Shown piece after piece: positions 37,760-46,617 of a stretch of DNA of 64,000 nt; within the stretch, counting starts at the first letter, position 1; each line of letters begins with the position of its first letter. Origin of the DNA: Zhongshania aliphaticivorans (lineage in GTDB: Bacteria > Pseudomonadota > Gammaproteobacteria > Pseudomonadales > Spongiibacteraceae); assembly GCF_001586255.1 (NCBI RefSeq), contig NZ_CP014544.1, positions 2,139,501 through 2,203,500 of the forward strand, read 5' to 3'. The position numbers and the translations under genes were made by a program. The notes below the pieces were generated by a model. It had not been told where the DNA came from. It made no database searches and saw only the letters and a list, made by a program, of their open reading frames with translations.

Positions 37760-38152
37760 GTGACAAAACGAAATGAATACTATCTGCAACTCTGTAGCGA
37801 GCTGCACGCGCTCGGCGCCAAGATTCTCCCTGAGCACCCTGCGCATAGCAAAGAAAGCAATACAGAACTACTCGACAAGCTTGCTAAGCTCGAAGCCGAC
37901 TTCGCAAAAAGCGACGACTACATCAACCTCGGCCAAGACATTATAACGCACATTATCAGCCACTACCCAGACATCACCCCGCATATGCATCGCGATCTTC
38001 TGTGGTTTTTTGGCGGGGACTGCCTGCACTATCTTGGCGACGATGAGCTAGAGCGCTATCAAAACATTGAAGAGCTGTATTACGAACAGAGCGCGGAGGA
38101 TTCAAACACCTCGTATCGCAACATCCGCGCCCAGCAATTTGGCATGCATTGA
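37760..38152 (+). CDS. Conserved hypothetical protein (resembles Pseudomonas PA2817 family)
   Basis: A 130-residue soluble protein starting at a GTG (37760) behind GGAG. It is helical, with LAKLEADFAKSDDYINLGQDIITHIISHYPDITPHMHRDLLWFFGGDCLHYLGDDELERYQ as its conserved core (cited in parts: DLLWFFGGDCLHYL is most distinctive). It is divergent from yadG. From memory this resembles the PA2817 family, which lies near the same ABC genes in Pseudomonas. Function is unknown. Confidence 0.7.
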   Translation: MTKRNEYYLQLCSELHALGAKILPEHPAHSKESNTELLDKLAKLEADFAKSDDYINLGQDIITHIISHYPDITPHMHRDLLWFFGGDCLHYLGDDELERYQNIEELYYEQSAEDSNTSYRNIRAQQFGMH

Positions 38153-38226
38153 GCAACAGGAACGCACCGCTGGGACTGCTCCCTGGCGGTCATGCATGGC
38201 GCACGTTAAGCGCAAAAAGCACGGAC

Positions 38227-38258
38227 GAAAAAAAAGCGAAGCAGACGCTTCGCTTTTT
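38227..38258 (-). terminator. Terminator of tRNA-Gly
   Basis: AAAAAGCGAAGC (38231-38242) pairs with 38247-38258 around a four-base loop, with eight T following on the minus strand. Confidence 0.9.
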
Positions 38259-38264
38259 AGAATT

Positions 38265-38340
38265 TGGAGCGGGAAAGGAGGCTCGAACTCCCGACCTCAA
38301 CCTTGGCAAGGTTGCGCTCTACCAACTGAGCTATTCCCGC
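38265..38340 (-). tRNA. tRNA-Gly (anticodon GCC)
   Basis: A 76-base cloverleaf on the minus strand with acceptor GCGGGAA/TTCCCGC, discriminator T, encoded CCA, D arm AGCTCAGTTGGTAGAGC, and anticodon loop TTGCCAA (GCC). Confidence 0.97.
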
Positions 38341-38440
38341 AAATCACGACATGAGATTTAAAAGCTAGTTTAAATCAATTTCACATATGCCGTACAGCCT
38401 TGATTAAACAGTCTTTTTACGTCAAACCTAAGCGGCTCGC

Positions 38441-38469
38441 ATAATAAAAAGTTTTCATCAAACTGTCAA
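38441..38469 (-). promoter_or_regulatory. Promoter of tRNA-Gly
   Basis: A perfect TTGACA (38464-38469), 17 bases, TATTAT (38441-38446) on the minus strand. A GC-rich discriminator (GCGAGCC) follows, typical of stringently controlled stable-RNA promoters. Confidence 0.85.
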
Positions 38470-38521
38470 TTAACAGATCAACTGTAAACTGACAAATTTA
38501 CGCGCTGTGACGCAAATTAAA

Positions 38522-38597
38522 TGGCGTCCCCTAGGGGACTCGAACCCCTGTTACTGCCGTGAAAGGGCAGTGTCCTAGGCCACTAGACGAAGGGGAC
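38522..38597 (-). tRNA. tRNA-Glu (anticodon TTC), copy 1
   Basis: A 76-base minus-strand cloverleaf with acceptor GTCCCCT/AGGGGAC, discriminator G, encoded CCA and anticodon loop CTTTCAC (TTC). It is identical to the copy at 38773-38848. Confidence 0.97.
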
Positions 38598-38645
38598 GCC
38601 GCGAGCTCTTTCCAGAACAAAGCTGCTGTCCTTGAAAGAGCGCGC

Positions 38646-38674
38646 ATTCTAGTGCGCCTACCCCACCCCGTCAA
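38646..38674 (-). promoter_or_regulatory. Promoter of tRNA-Glu copy 1
   Basis: TTGACG (38669-38674), 17 bases, TAGAAT (38646-38651) on the minus strand, with GCGCGC as discriminator. It lies between the two tRNA-Glu genes, so this copy is independently transcribed. Confidence 0.85.
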
Positions 38675-38706
38675 GGATATTTTCATGCCAATTTCAAATT
38701 TTTTCC

Positions 38707-38740
38707 AAAAAAAAAGAGAAGCATTTCTGCTTCTCTTTTT
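38707..38740 (-). terminator. Terminator of tRNA-Glu copy 2
   Basis: AAAAAGAGAAGCA (38711-38723) is a perfect complement of 38728-38740 with a four-base loop. Nine T follow on the minus strand. Confidence 0.92.
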
Positions 38741-38772
38741 CGCTGTGCCGACATATCAGCAAAGCTGAATAA

Positions 38773-38848
38773 TGGCGTCCCCTAGGGGACTCGAACCCCT
38801 GTTACTGCCGTGAAAGGGCAGTGTCCTAGGCCACTAGACGAAGGGGAC
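38773..38848 (-). tRNA. tRNA-Glu (anticodon TTC), copy 2
   Basis: Base-for-base identical to copy 1 over 76 positions, 251 bases upstream in the direction of transcription. The flanks differ, apart from a few bases next to the 5' end. Confidence 0.97.
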
Positions 38849-38899
38849 GCCGCAAACCCTTCCAGACTCCGAGTCACTTGATGTCTGAAAGTGGCGCGA

Positions 38900-38928
38900 A
38901 TTCTAGAAACCTTAGGCGCCGACGTCAA
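38900..38928 (-). promoter_or_regulatory. Promoter of tRNA-Glu copy 2
   Basis: TTGACG (38923-38928), 17 bases, TAGAAT (38900-38905) on the minus strand, followed by TCGCGCC. The boxes are the same as for copy 1, but the spacer sequence differs. Confidence 0.85.
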
Positions 38929-39014
38929 GTCGCTTTTACATTTAAAGTGAAATAAATCCAATTTTGCGCCTATTTTGACCAATTAACAGCCAAACTGCGC
39001 AACAAGTAGCCAGC

Positions 39015-39407
39015 TTATTTTGATTCTAATTTCAGCGACAGCGAGTTAATACAATAGCGCTGCCCCGTTGGCGCAGGCCCATCAGGAAAAACATGCCCTA
39101 AATGCGCATCGCAGCGGGCGCAAACAACCTCTTCTCTCACCATGCCATGGCTAATGTCTCTATTAACTGCCACAACGTCCTCTTTACTTGGCTGATAAAA
39201 ACTCGGCCAACCGGAACCCGAGTCGTACTTGGTGTCTGAAGTAAATAAAGCCAAGCCGCAACAACGGCATTTATAGGTGCCCGCTGTTTTTTCATCGTTA
39301 TATTCACCCGTAAACGCGCGCTCAGTTCCTTTCTGCCGACAAACCTGAAACTCCTCATTAGAGAGAAGTTCCCGCCATTCTTGCTCAGATTTCACTATTT
39401 TTTCCAC
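39015..39407 (-). CDS. msrB: Peptide-methionine (R)-S-oxide reductase MsrB
   Basis: Repairs methionine-R-sulfoxide. The 130 residues from the GTG at 39407, chosen because GGAGAG lies eight bases before it; the frame is open 22 codons further up (39473). The zinc cysteines are in YKCRCCG and [13 protein letters not shown]. The catalytic cysteine is in RYCINSLSL near the C-terminus. The substrate pocket is [10 protein letters not shown]. Confidence 0.94.
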   Translation of the reverse strand: MEKIVKSEQEWRELLSNEEFQVCRQKGTERAFTGEYNDEKTAGTYKCRCCGLALFTSDTKYDSGSGWPSFYQPSKEDVVAVNRDISHGMVREEVVCARCDAHLGHVFPDGPAPTGQRYCINSLSLKLESK

Positions 39408-39602
39408 GAAAAGCTCTCCACCTTGGGCACTACAACACCGTATAATCGATGCACTCTGTTTTGGCGCTTCCATACTTCACCAGTATTAATCGCTTGAGCA
39501 AATTTAGCATTCTAGGTTAAGCACTACCAGCGCGACACCACAAGGTGTCACCGCCAACACGGACATAAAATCTGGCATAACAGCCGATTAAGAAGGCAGG
39601 AC

Positions 39603-40838
39603 ATGGCTCTTTATAGCAAGTCGAAAAAATTAAACAACGTGTGCTACGACATTCGCGGCCCAGTACTCGAACGCGCCAATGAGTTAGAAGAGGAAGGCTA
39701 CCGCATCCTCAAGCTCAATATTGGCAACCCCGCTCCCTTCGGCTTTAACGCCCCAGATGAAATCATTCAAGACGTCATCCGAATGCTGCCAGACAGCGAG
39801 GGCTACAGCGACTCCAAGGGCCTGTACAGCGCCCGCAAAGCGGTAATGCAAGAATGCCAGAAAATCGGCATTCCCGGCGTTGAAGTTGGCGACATCTACC
39901 TAGGTAACGGCGCCAGCGAACTGATTAGCTTAGCGACCCAGGCGCTGCTGAATCAAGGCGACGAAGTGCTAATTCCAGCACCGGATTACCCACTGTGGAC
40001 AGCGGTTGTTTCCCTTTCCGGGGCAACACCCGTGCACTATCTTTGCCAAGAGGAGCAAAACTGGGAGCCGTCGGTCGACGATATTCTGAGCAAGATTACG
40101 CCGAACACCAAAGCCATTGTCATCATTAACCCTAATAACCCCACCGGTGCGGTATATAGCCGTGCGCTACTTGAGCAGCTCGTCGCCATAGCCGAAGAAC
40201 ACAACCTGGTGGTGTTTGCCGACGAAATCTATAGCAAGATTCTCTACGATGAGGCGGTGCACATTCCCATTGGCAGCCTCAAAGCCGATATTTTGTGCCT
40301 GACCTTCAATGGTCTGTCTAAGGCCTATCGACTCGCTGGCTTTCGCAGCGGCTGGTTGATTGTGTCCGGTGCCAAAGACCGCGCCACCGACTATATCGAA
40401 GGCTTAAACATCCTATCGTCGATGCGCCTGTGCGCCAACGTACCCGCCCAGCATGCTATTCAAACTGCACTGGGAGGCTACCAGAGTATCAATGAGCTGA
40501 TTCTGCCAGGTGGTCGACTGCTGGAGCAGCGCGATCTCGCTCATAAGATGCTAAATGAAATTCCCGGCGTTAGCTGCACCAAACCCGAGGGCGCAATTTA
40601 TATGTTCCCACGGTTAGACCCCGAGATATATCCAATTAAAGACGATGAAAAGATGATTCTTGAATTGCTGAATCAGGAGCGGATATTACTGGTACCGGGC
40701 TCAGGCTTTAACTGGCCAGATGCGGATCATTTCCGCCTCGTATTCCTGCCCAACAAGCTGGACTTAGCTGATGCTATTGAACGCCTAGGCAACTTCCTGG
40801 CACGCTACCGCAAGCAGCTTAAAACCAAGACCGGCTGA
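39603..40838 (+). CDS. alaA: Alanine transaminase AlaA (class I/II PLP aminotransferase)
   Basis: A glutamate-pyruvate aminotransferase of 411 residues, closely resembling E. coli AlaA from its first residues (MALYSKSKKLNNVCYDIRGP). The PLP lysine is K240 in FNGLSKAYRLAGFRSGW, the same number as in E. coli. Other PLP contacts are NPNNPTGAVY (177-185) and ADEIYSK. It is divergent from msrB with a 195-base gap and ends convergent with the methyltransferase gene. Confidence 0.95.
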   Translation: MALYSKSKKLNNVCYDIRGPVLERANELEEEGYRILKLNIGNPAPFGFNAPDEIIQDVIRMLPDSEGYSDSKGLYSARKAVMQECQKIGIPGVEVGDIYLGNGASELISLATQALLNQGDEVLIPAPDYPLWTAVVSLSGATPVHYLCQEEQNWEPSVDDILSKITPNTKAIVIINPNNPTGAVYSRALLEQLVAIAEEHNLVVFADEIYSKILYDEAVHIPIGSLKADILCLTFNGLSKAYRLAGFRSGWLIVSGAKDRATDYIEGLNILSSMRLCANVPAQHAIQTALGGYQSINELILPGGRLLEQRDLAHKMLNEIPGVSCTKPEGAIYMFPRLDPEIYPIKDDEKMILELLNQERILLVPGSGFNWPDADHFRLVFLPNKLDLADAIERLGNFLARYRKQLKTKTG

Positions 40839-40866
40839 AGCGGCCGACCACATCGACTTGCGTGGC

Positions 40867-41829
40867 CTATACTTGGGGCGCGAGTCGATAGTGCAGCACT
40901 TTTAAGGCACGATCCGAATTTAATTCAGGAAAATCTTCCCGCCCAGCCAAGCGCGCGACAAACTCAGCCTCTGGGCAATGAACCGCCATTATCTCCCGCA
41001 AAAACGCTTCATCTAAATACGGCGCATTCAAGCAAGCCACAATATCACCGCCCTCGGGCAACAACTCCCTAAAGCGTCGTGCTAACTTAGGGTAATCCTT
41101 CACGGCGTCAAAGCTGCCTTTCTGCAACGACGGTGGATCGCAGATCACAATATCGTAAGGCCCAAGCTTACGCAGACGGCCCCAGGACTTAAGAATATCG
41201 TGACCCAAAAATTTGAGTTCGGCCTCCTCACCACTGGTCGTTAATCGCGCGTCATTGCGGCGGTGGTTTTCGCGACCCACTTGCAGCGCGCCCTTGCTCA
41301 TGTCGATATTCACTAGCCGCGTCGCGCCAGCCAATTCTGCGGCCACCGAAAAAGCACAGGTGTAGGCAAACAGATTTAAAATTCGCTTGCCGTCGGCCCG
41401 ATCTGCCAGCCACTCCCGTGTGGGCTGCATATCCATGAAATAGCCAATATTTTGTTTTGCCGCCAGATCAACTAGGTATTCCGCCGCCCCTTCTTTTACC
41501 GAGAAATTATTAGGTATATCTCCCCATAAACAATAGCTTGCTGGAGAGTCATGATATCGACTCTGAACTATAGCAGCGGCGCAGACCGCACCAAGCTCGG
41601 CCTTGAGTGCGCCACAAAAGGCCGCCCAAAATTCGGCTTCTGGCTCGCGATAAACAACAATCCAGAGCACTGGCTCAAAGTAGTCGACGCTGAAGTATTC
41701 AAAATCCACGAAGCATTGACCGCGCCCGTGAAACAGCCGCAGTGCATCCCCTGCCTGCTGTATTTTTTGTGGCCATTGGGCGAAATTACTTTGCTTCACA
41801 AACGCCTTAAAATCACTCACCCGATGCAC
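40867..41829 (-). CDS. Class I SAM-dependent methyltransferase (RlmI/RlmK-like catalytic domain)
   Basis: 320 residues with a Rossmann methyltransferase core: ILNLFAYTCAFSVAA (motif I), LVNIDMSKGAL, FLGHDILKSW and YDIVICDPPSLQKGSF (motif IV). Preceding GYFMDMQPTREWL is typical of the 23S rRNA cytosine methyltransferase group. It lacks an N-terminal PUA domain, so it is not RlmI itself. The GTG start (41829) overlaps the ATP-NAD kinase gene by 17 bases; another GTG three codons in (41820) is possible. Substrate is unknown, probably RNA. Confidence 0.85.
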   Translation of the reverse strand: MHRVSDFKAFVKQSNFAQWPQKIQQAGDALRLFHGRGQCFVDFEYFSVDYFEPVLWIVVYREPEAEFWAAFCGALKAELGAVCAAAIVQSRYHDSPASYCLWGDIPNNFSVKEGAAEYLVDLAAKQNIGYFMDMQPTREWLADRADGKRILNLFAYTCAFSVAAELAGATRLVNIDMSKGALQVGRENHRRNDARLTTSGEEAELKFLGHDILKSWGRLRKLGPYDIVICDPPSLQKGSFDAVKDYPKLARRFRELLPEGGDIVACLNAPYLDEAFLREIMAVHCPEAEFVARLAGREDFPELNSDRALKVLHYRLAPQV

Positions 41830-42946
41830 TCACCCTATACATTATTGCGTCGCGATAACCGGTAATCACCCGAATATAGCCCTCCCAGGATTTATCTAAA
41901 GCCAAATCATTACTGTCGACCAGCAGTGGGCGGCCAGCCAAGCCGCTTATCTTAGTTTTGGTCGCCAAGACTATAAAATTTTCCCTGCCAATCTGGCGAA
42001 TCAGCTCTGGACTTAACTGTTGATTACCTCGACCTAAGATATGACCTTGGCCACCAATAGCTGTAATCAATACTTTGACTGGGCCGCGATGATTCGACAA
42101 AGCAGCGGCGATATCCTCGGCATTGAGATCCTTAGCCAATAATTGCTGATCCTTAATTAAATCGAAACCCAGCAAGGTGTTTTCCAAGCCAAGGGCGAGC
42201 ATTACGCCCTGAGTGGTACTGCCCGGCCCAACCAAATACAAGGTATCCGCCTCCATTTCGGCAATGACTTCGTCGGCTATATCTGCGACCACCAGCTCCT
42301 CTACCTCACGCCCGCCAGCTTTCACATGTTGCAAAAACCCGCCGACCCGAGGCACTAATAATTCACCGTAATACTTAGAACGTACCTGTCCCTGCCTGAA
42401 GGCAAGTTCATCGATATCGCGCACCTCAGCAAGGTCAATATCGACCAAGCCGCCATCAAGAAGCGCCAATACGATATCCGCAGCACTTTCTGGGCTTACC
42501 GCATAAACGCCAGAATGCATTTTCACACCGGCGGGTACCCCTAAAGCAGGCAGATTAGAGCCTACTGCGGCAAAAACGTCCCGCGCGGTGCCATCGCCCC
42601 CCACAAAGAGCAGTAAATCTACCCCAACGGCCAATAAGGCCTGCGCCGCGGCCTTGGTATCATCTGCCCTAGTCTCGTCGATAGAAGCCGGGCAGCCTAC
42701 CGAGACAAAGTGAAGACCAGCCAAATCACTGTCATCATGATCACCCAAACTGGTATGGGCCGACATAGCGCCACTATAACCAAACACCGTGAGCCGCCCC
42801 TTAGCCCGAGCCGCCAGATGCGCCAAGCAACGCAGGGCACGCGCTTCCGCACGACCATCGCTGCTGCGCAAATCATCGCTTCCTTTTAAGCCAAGAGGGC
42901 CGCCCGCGCCAGCCACGGGGTTTACGATTAAGCCTAACTTAAACAT
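41813..42946 (-). CDS. ATP-NAD kinase family protein
   Basis: 377 residues, homologous to NAD kinase/diacylglycerol kinase-type enzymes, with LIVNPVAGAGG at the N-terminus and the nucleotide motif GGDGT at 116-120. It is longer than housekeeping NadK (about 290 residues) and belongs to the AcoX-like ATP-NAD kinase group, so the phosphate acceptor is uncertain. A good ribosome site (GAAGGGA) precedes the ATG. Confidence 0.85.
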   Translation of the reverse strand: MFKLGLIVNPVAGAGGPLGLKGSDDLRSSDGRAEARALRCLAHLAARAKGRLTVFGYSGAMSAHTSLGDHDDSDLAGLHFVSVGCPASIDETRADDTKAAAQALLAVGVDLLLFVGGDGTARDVFAAVGSNLPALGVPAGVKMHSGVYAVSPESAADIVLALLDGGLVDIDLAEVRDIDELAFRQGQVRSKYYGELLVPRVGGFLQHVKAGGREVEELVVADIADEVIAEMEADTLYLVGPGSTTQGVMLALGLENTLLGFDLIKDQQLLAKDLNAEDIAAALSNHRGPVKVLITAIGGQGHILGRGNQQLSPELIRQIGRENFIVLATKTKISGLAGRPLLVDSNDLALDKSWEGYIRVITGYRDAIMYRVSASGE

Positions 42947-43078
42947 GTATTCCCTTCTAAAAATGTAAAGTCGTGAACCAAAAGCGCGTAATTGCGTAAA
43001 TTACTTAGGTACATCGGCTGCATATCGTGGCCCAATAAATCCAAGTATTCATCAACTTAACACGCATAGGAGAGCAAT

Positions 43079-43231
43079 GTGGATCAGCAAGATAACTACC
43101 TCGGCGCAATTATCGACCACAATGGCCGAGAGGTGCCGATCAGCGATGCGATGATCGAAAGCGCTTTAATGGCGCTACAAGACAGTGACGCTGAGTTTAT
43201 TTGCCGCCTTGCAGAGCGTGCAGCAAATTAG
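43079..43231 (+). CDS. Small conserved protein (50 aa; resembles PA1571 family)
   Basis: A GTG at 43079 behind AGGAG opens a 50-codon frame: it begins VDQQDNYLGAIIDHNGREVP, continues ISDAMIESALMALQD, and ends FICRLAERAAN. GAIID.NGREVPI reads like a conserved small-protein family (from memory, Pseudomonas PA1571, which neighbours an ATP-NAD kinase gene). Its 3' 35 bases overlap the pdxB 3' end on the other strand. It is divergent from the ATP-NAD kinase gene. Function is unknown. Confidence 0.65.
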   Translation: MDQQDNYLGAIIDHNGREVPISDAMIESALMALQDSDAEFICRLAERAAN

Positions 43232-44312
43232 TCATTGCGGCATTCTCGGCGTGTAAATGGCAGTAGCCTAATTCTCGGCGCGGTGGATAATGTTTGCGCA
43301 ACAAATCGAATTGCTCACTGCGATCAGGTGTGTGAATGATTTCGCGAAAGCGCTGACTATCGCTAGACACGTCATACACCGCCAATACCGCCTCGCGAAT
43401 CACGCTGAGCGCGTCATCGCCAATACAGCTCACAACTAGCGCCGACGCCGCTGCCTCACTGTCATCGACATGCAATGATTGCCCAAGGAAGGCGGCCAAT
43501 TCGCTCGCAACCATCCGCAAGCCCGTTTTTTTGCCATCAAGGCTATATCCAGCGATATGCGGGGTTGAAATTGCGCAGCGCGCCGCCAATTCCGACGAAA
43601 ACGTCGGCTCCCCCTCCCAAACATCGAGCGCCAAGCGGATATCCGGCCTGCAGTCCATTAAACTAAGCAACTCGTCGGTGGCGACCACCTCCCCTCGTCC
43701 AGCACTCAAAAGCACACTACTCGCTGGCATAGCGGCTAACAACAATGCATCAAGCATATGAAAGCTCGGGAACAGTCCCGACACCGTTAAGGGCGCATGT
43801 AAACTCAGCAGCGCGCTATTTACCACTTCTTCTAGGGTTGCCAAGCAAGGATGTTGTTTTGGGTCGAGCAGCGGATCGTAGGCCAGCCAGGGAATTCCGA
43901 TAGCACTCAAGCGCTGTCCTAGCCGCTTACCTACATTGCCATAACCAACAATACCAACTCGCCCGCCCCCCAGTAGCGTTTCCAGCAATCCCTCAAGGGT
44001 GCAGATCACGCTGAGCACATAATCTACCACTGACTCAGCGTTGGAACCCGGCGCCGTGCAAAAGTGGATATTCTGCTCACGCAAATACTCGCTATCGAGA
44101 TGATCGCTGCCGATTGTGGTCGAGCCAACAAACCGCACTGGCGTACCGGCTAACAGGGCCCTATTGACCTTGGTAACTGAGCGCACGATTAATGCATCGG
44201 CATCTTGCACATCTGCCGGGCAAATCTGTCGCCCGCTGCGAGTCACTACTTCGCCAAACTGAGCAAAGCACTGCGCGGCACCGGGAATGTTTTCATCCAC
44301 TACAATTTTCAA
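43197..44312 (-). CDS. pdxB: Erythronate-4-phosphate dehydrogenase PdxB
   Basis: Second step of the DXP-dependent pyridoxal phosphate pathway. The 371 residues form a D-2-hydroxyacid dehydrogenase fold: VGSTTIGSDHLD, the NAD motif VGIVGYGNVGKRLG, and the C-terminal PdxB dimerisation domain. The start is a TTG (44312) behind AGGATAAAAGCAA, giving the standard MKIVVDENIPGA. Its 3' end overlaps the small gene at 43079-43231. Confidence 0.95.
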   Translation of the reverse strand: MKIVVDENIPGAAQCFAQFGEVVTRSGRQICPADVQDADALIVRSVTKVNRALLAGTPVRFVGSTTIGSDHLDSEYLREQNIHFCTAPGSNAESVVDYVLSVICTLEGLLETLLGGGRVGIVGYGNVGKRLGQRLSAIGIPWLAYDPLLDPKQHPCLATLEEVVNSALLSLHAPLTVSGLFPSFHMLDALLLAAMPASSVLLSAGRGEVVATDELLSLMDCRPDIRLALDVWEGEPTFSSELAARCAISTPHIAGYSLDGKKTGLRMVASELAAFLGQSLHVDDSEAAASALVVSCIGDDALSVIREAVLAVYDVSSDSQRFREIIHTPDRSEQFDLLRKHYPPRRELGYCHLHAENAAMTNLLHALQGGK

Positions 44313-44372
44313 TTGCTTTTATCCTAGAATAAATATCAAAAAATATCGTTAACCAAATGAATTTAATACATT

Positions 44373-44936
44373 TTATGCAATATATTCCAAAGGTATATTA
44401 ATCGTCGCCAGGTCGGTTTCTGAACCACTAGCGCGCGCCAGAGCCCACCGAAATTGCTCCCCGCGCCCAGGTAAACCTCGGCGCAGATAGCATTGCACCT
44501 GCTGCCAAACAGCCAATTGAAAGGGAAATGGATCGAACGAATCGCCACCGAGATTATCGATACTCACCCGAAATTGGCGACCGGCAGCCAGGCTAAACAA
44601 GCACTCCAAAGCCTGCGGCCGCGCTTCAACGCTCTCAAAAATACGCTGAGTCTCGCTATTACGACCATCCGGTTCATACCAATAGCCATAGTCTGGAAGC
44701 CGTCGCCGCGCCTCCCCTGCGATACACCAATGCGCTACCTCGTGAAGCGCGCTGGCGGCATAATCTGCGCGATAGACAATTTTATGATGGCCATCAGACT
44801 CGGTCGCAGGCTGATAAAACGGCTCTTCCCCCCCGCCGACCAACACTGTTTTGTAGCTTGTCGCAAAGCAAGTAGCAAATATCTCGCATATGCGCTCACT
44901 CCCCAGACCAACATCAGCGCCAAGGGATTCACGCAT
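44373..44936 (-). CDS. epmC: Elongation factor P hydroxylase EpmC (YfcM family)
   Basis: Hydroxylates beta-lysyl-lysine on EF-P. 187 residues from the ATG at 44936, which overlaps the upstream stop by 8 bases. A TTG eight codons earlier is an alternative. HEVAHWCIAG carries the metal-binding HExxH-like motif, and YGYWYEPDGR and PQALECLF are family blocks. epmA and epmB are not in the window. Confidence 0.9.
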   Translation of the reverse strand: MRESLGADVGLGSERICEIFATCFATSYKTVLVGGGEEPFYQPATESDGHHKIVYRADYAASALHEVAHWCIAGEARRRLPDYGYWYEPDGRNSETQRIFESVEARPQALECLFSLAAGRQFRVSIDNLGGDSFDPFPFQLAVWQQVQCYLRRGLPGRGEQFRWALARASGSETDLATINIPLEYIA

Positions 44937-45423
44937 TGTAAAGCAGGCCTTTATCACCAAGAAGCTGAACGGCTGGGCGGCAGGCCTGAGCCTGCAACAT
45001 GACTAAATATTGGGGAGACAAATGCGCTGCGCCGGCCAATAAATGGTTTAAGTAATTGCTTTCCGGCAGCAAGCCCGCTTCAACATAGGCGGGATTCGCA
45101 ACATAAATCCACGCAGATTTTGCGCCCGTCGCCGTTTGCACCGCCATTAACTCACGACTATAGCGCACTGGCGTGCCCTCAAAGCCATCCATTATGTTGA
45201 GCGCATCCGGATTTACCAGGGCATATAAAACGCCTTCTACTACGCCATAACTGCTGTGCACGACATTGGCGTAGGCCACGCCGGGCGTGCAGTGCGAGCG
45301 CTTATTAAAGGCGAGGCGGTAACCTGGCAGGCGAGCGCTTTCGGCAGCGCTAAACACCAGACCCCGCGCCTGCATTCGGGCGGGGTTCATATTAGAACCA
45401 TAGGCAAAATAGTAAAAACTCAT
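44929..45423 (-). CDS. Gamma-glutamylcyclotransferase family protein (AIG2-like)
   Basis: A 164-residue protein opening MSFYYFAYGSNMNPARMQARG, the substrate-binding YGSN motif of the GGCT fold. The catalytic Glu is expected in DGFEGTPVRYSRE. The ATG at 45423 fits the domain start; the frame is open 39 codons further upstream (45540). It is translationally coupled to epmC. The substrate is unproven, probably gamma-glutamyl dipeptides or related amides. Confidence 0.88.
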   Translation of the reverse strand: MSFYYFAYGSNMNPARMQARGLVFSAAESARLPGYRLAFNKRSHCTPGVAYANVVHSSYGVVEGVLYALVNPDALNIMDGFEGTPVRYSRELMAVQTATGAKSAWIYVANPAYVEAGLLPESNYLNHLLAGAAHLSPQYLVMLQAQACRPAVQLLGDKGLLYNA

Positions 45424-45594
45424 CTTGAAGCACTTGGCAAAACAGGAAACAGGGAGTAATTTTAACAGAAAGGGACATCCGCGCACCGTCTTTGCAACTG
45501 AGCATGGCGAGCAATGAGGTGATTCTGCACCTCTAGCCACGTGCTTCAGACCTTAGCCGCGCAATGTACCGCCCGCTACGTGAGGAATGATGTT

Positions 45595-46278
45595 ATGGCT
45601 CCACGTAACCCCTGCAAGTCTTCCTCCGCGAAGATTATCCCATTTCCTCAGCGGCCATCCCGCGTTGAGCAACATAAAATCCTCCGGGTTTCTCCCGAAT
45701 ACGAAGGCCTCTGCCTACTCTATGCCCACCACGTGCTTAGCCGCGACAAACTCTACGCGGTCAAGATCTTAGGCTGGGCGCGGCTGGCCAATGGCAAAGA
45801 TGTCGCTTTGCTACCCTGGCTTAATGGTGTTGCGCGCTGTATTGATTTGCTTGATCCCGCTTCAGGCCAGTCTCAGGGCTATTACGACCCCGCTAAAGAG
45901 CGGCGATTTAGCGAGGTGCCTCCACATCACCTAGCTGCGCTCGACGCCATGGTAAATTACCCGCTGCCAGCCGACGGCGGGTTTATACAGGAATTCCCTG
46001 ACTTTATTGGCAGTCACGCGGCCCTGCTGGGCGAAAATAAAGAATTTGAGCTGCAACCCGTCATCAGTTGGCGCTTACAGCAAAATGGCGATTTAGAAGG
46101 TATGGTGGCGAATATCAAGTTGGCCACGCATTTCCCTATTCTGATCGGCGATGCCTGTCTATTTGCCGTACAGAACGCCCCAACCTTCCGCTATTTCTTT
46201 CAATATCACATTGCCAATCAGATTAAGGCCGGCGGCCCAGTTGCTACCCGCGCCCTAAGCCAGTTACTGCAATCCTAA
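45595..46278 (+). CDS. Conserved hypothetical protein
   Basis: 227 residues from the ATG at 45595 (behind GAGGA), starting MAPRNPCKSSSAKIIPFPQR; the frame is open 18 codons further up. The body is soluble and globular (LYAVKILGWARLANGKDVALLPWLNGVARC and YHIANQIKAGG are distinctive stretches, quoted in part). No signal peptide, membrane segment or catalytic motif is recognised. It ends in a hairpin shared with tusA. Confidence 0.7.
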   Translation: MAPRNPCKSSSAKIIPFPQRPSRVEQHKILRVSPEYEGLCLLYAHHVLSRDKLYAVKILGWARLANGKDVALLPWLNGVARCIDLLDPASGQSQGYYDPAKERRFSEVPPHHLAALDAMVNYPLPADGGFIQEFPDFIGSHAALLGENKEFELQPVISWRLQQNGDLEGMVANIKLATHFPILIGDACLFAVQNAPTFRYFFQYHIANQIKAGGPVATRALSQLLQS

Positions 46279-46284
46279 ACAAGC

Positions 46285-46322
46285 AGGCCTACACAGCATT
46301 ATGTTCGCTGTTTAGGCCTTTT
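46285..46322. terminator. Bidirectional terminator between the 45595-46278 gene and tusA
   Basis: AGGCCT (46285-46290) pairs with 46314-46319 and CACAGC with GCTGT inside. Short T runs lie on both outer sides. The tusA stop codon is inside the 3' arm. Confidence 0.65.
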
Positions 46323-46545
46323 GAACAAAATAGCGATATTGTTTGTCGCTTTCTTCTTTAGCCAGCAAGGTATGGCCAAGGAAATTGCAAAATTTCGGGA
46401 TATCACGGGTCGTCGCGGGATCGGTAGCAATAATTTCCAGTACGTCGCCGGAGGCAATATCACGGATTTTATTGTGCAACATCATCACCGGTTCCGGGCA
46501 AAACAGGCCGCAGGTATCCAGTGTGTGATCTACTGCTATTGTCAT
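46312..46545 (-). CDS. tusA: Sulfurtransferase TusA
   Basis: A 77-residue sulfur carrier that takes persulfide from IscS and passes it to TusBCD. The active Cys16 is in LFCPEPVMMLH, the TusA signature. A second Cys (C12) forms a CxxxC pattern. The ATG at 46545 is chosen over an upstream TTG. It complements the tusDCBE cluster 17 kb away. Confidence 0.93.
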   Translation of the reverse strand: MTIAVDHTLDTCGLFCPEPVMMLHNKIRDIASGDVLEIIATDPATTRDIPKFCNFLGHTLLAKEESDKQYRYFVQKA

Positions 46546-46617
46546 TACTCTGTCCAAATCAATTAGTAACAGCGACGATTGCCGCTCTTAAGCTCAAAGC
46601 ACAAGGAACTTTAGGCT

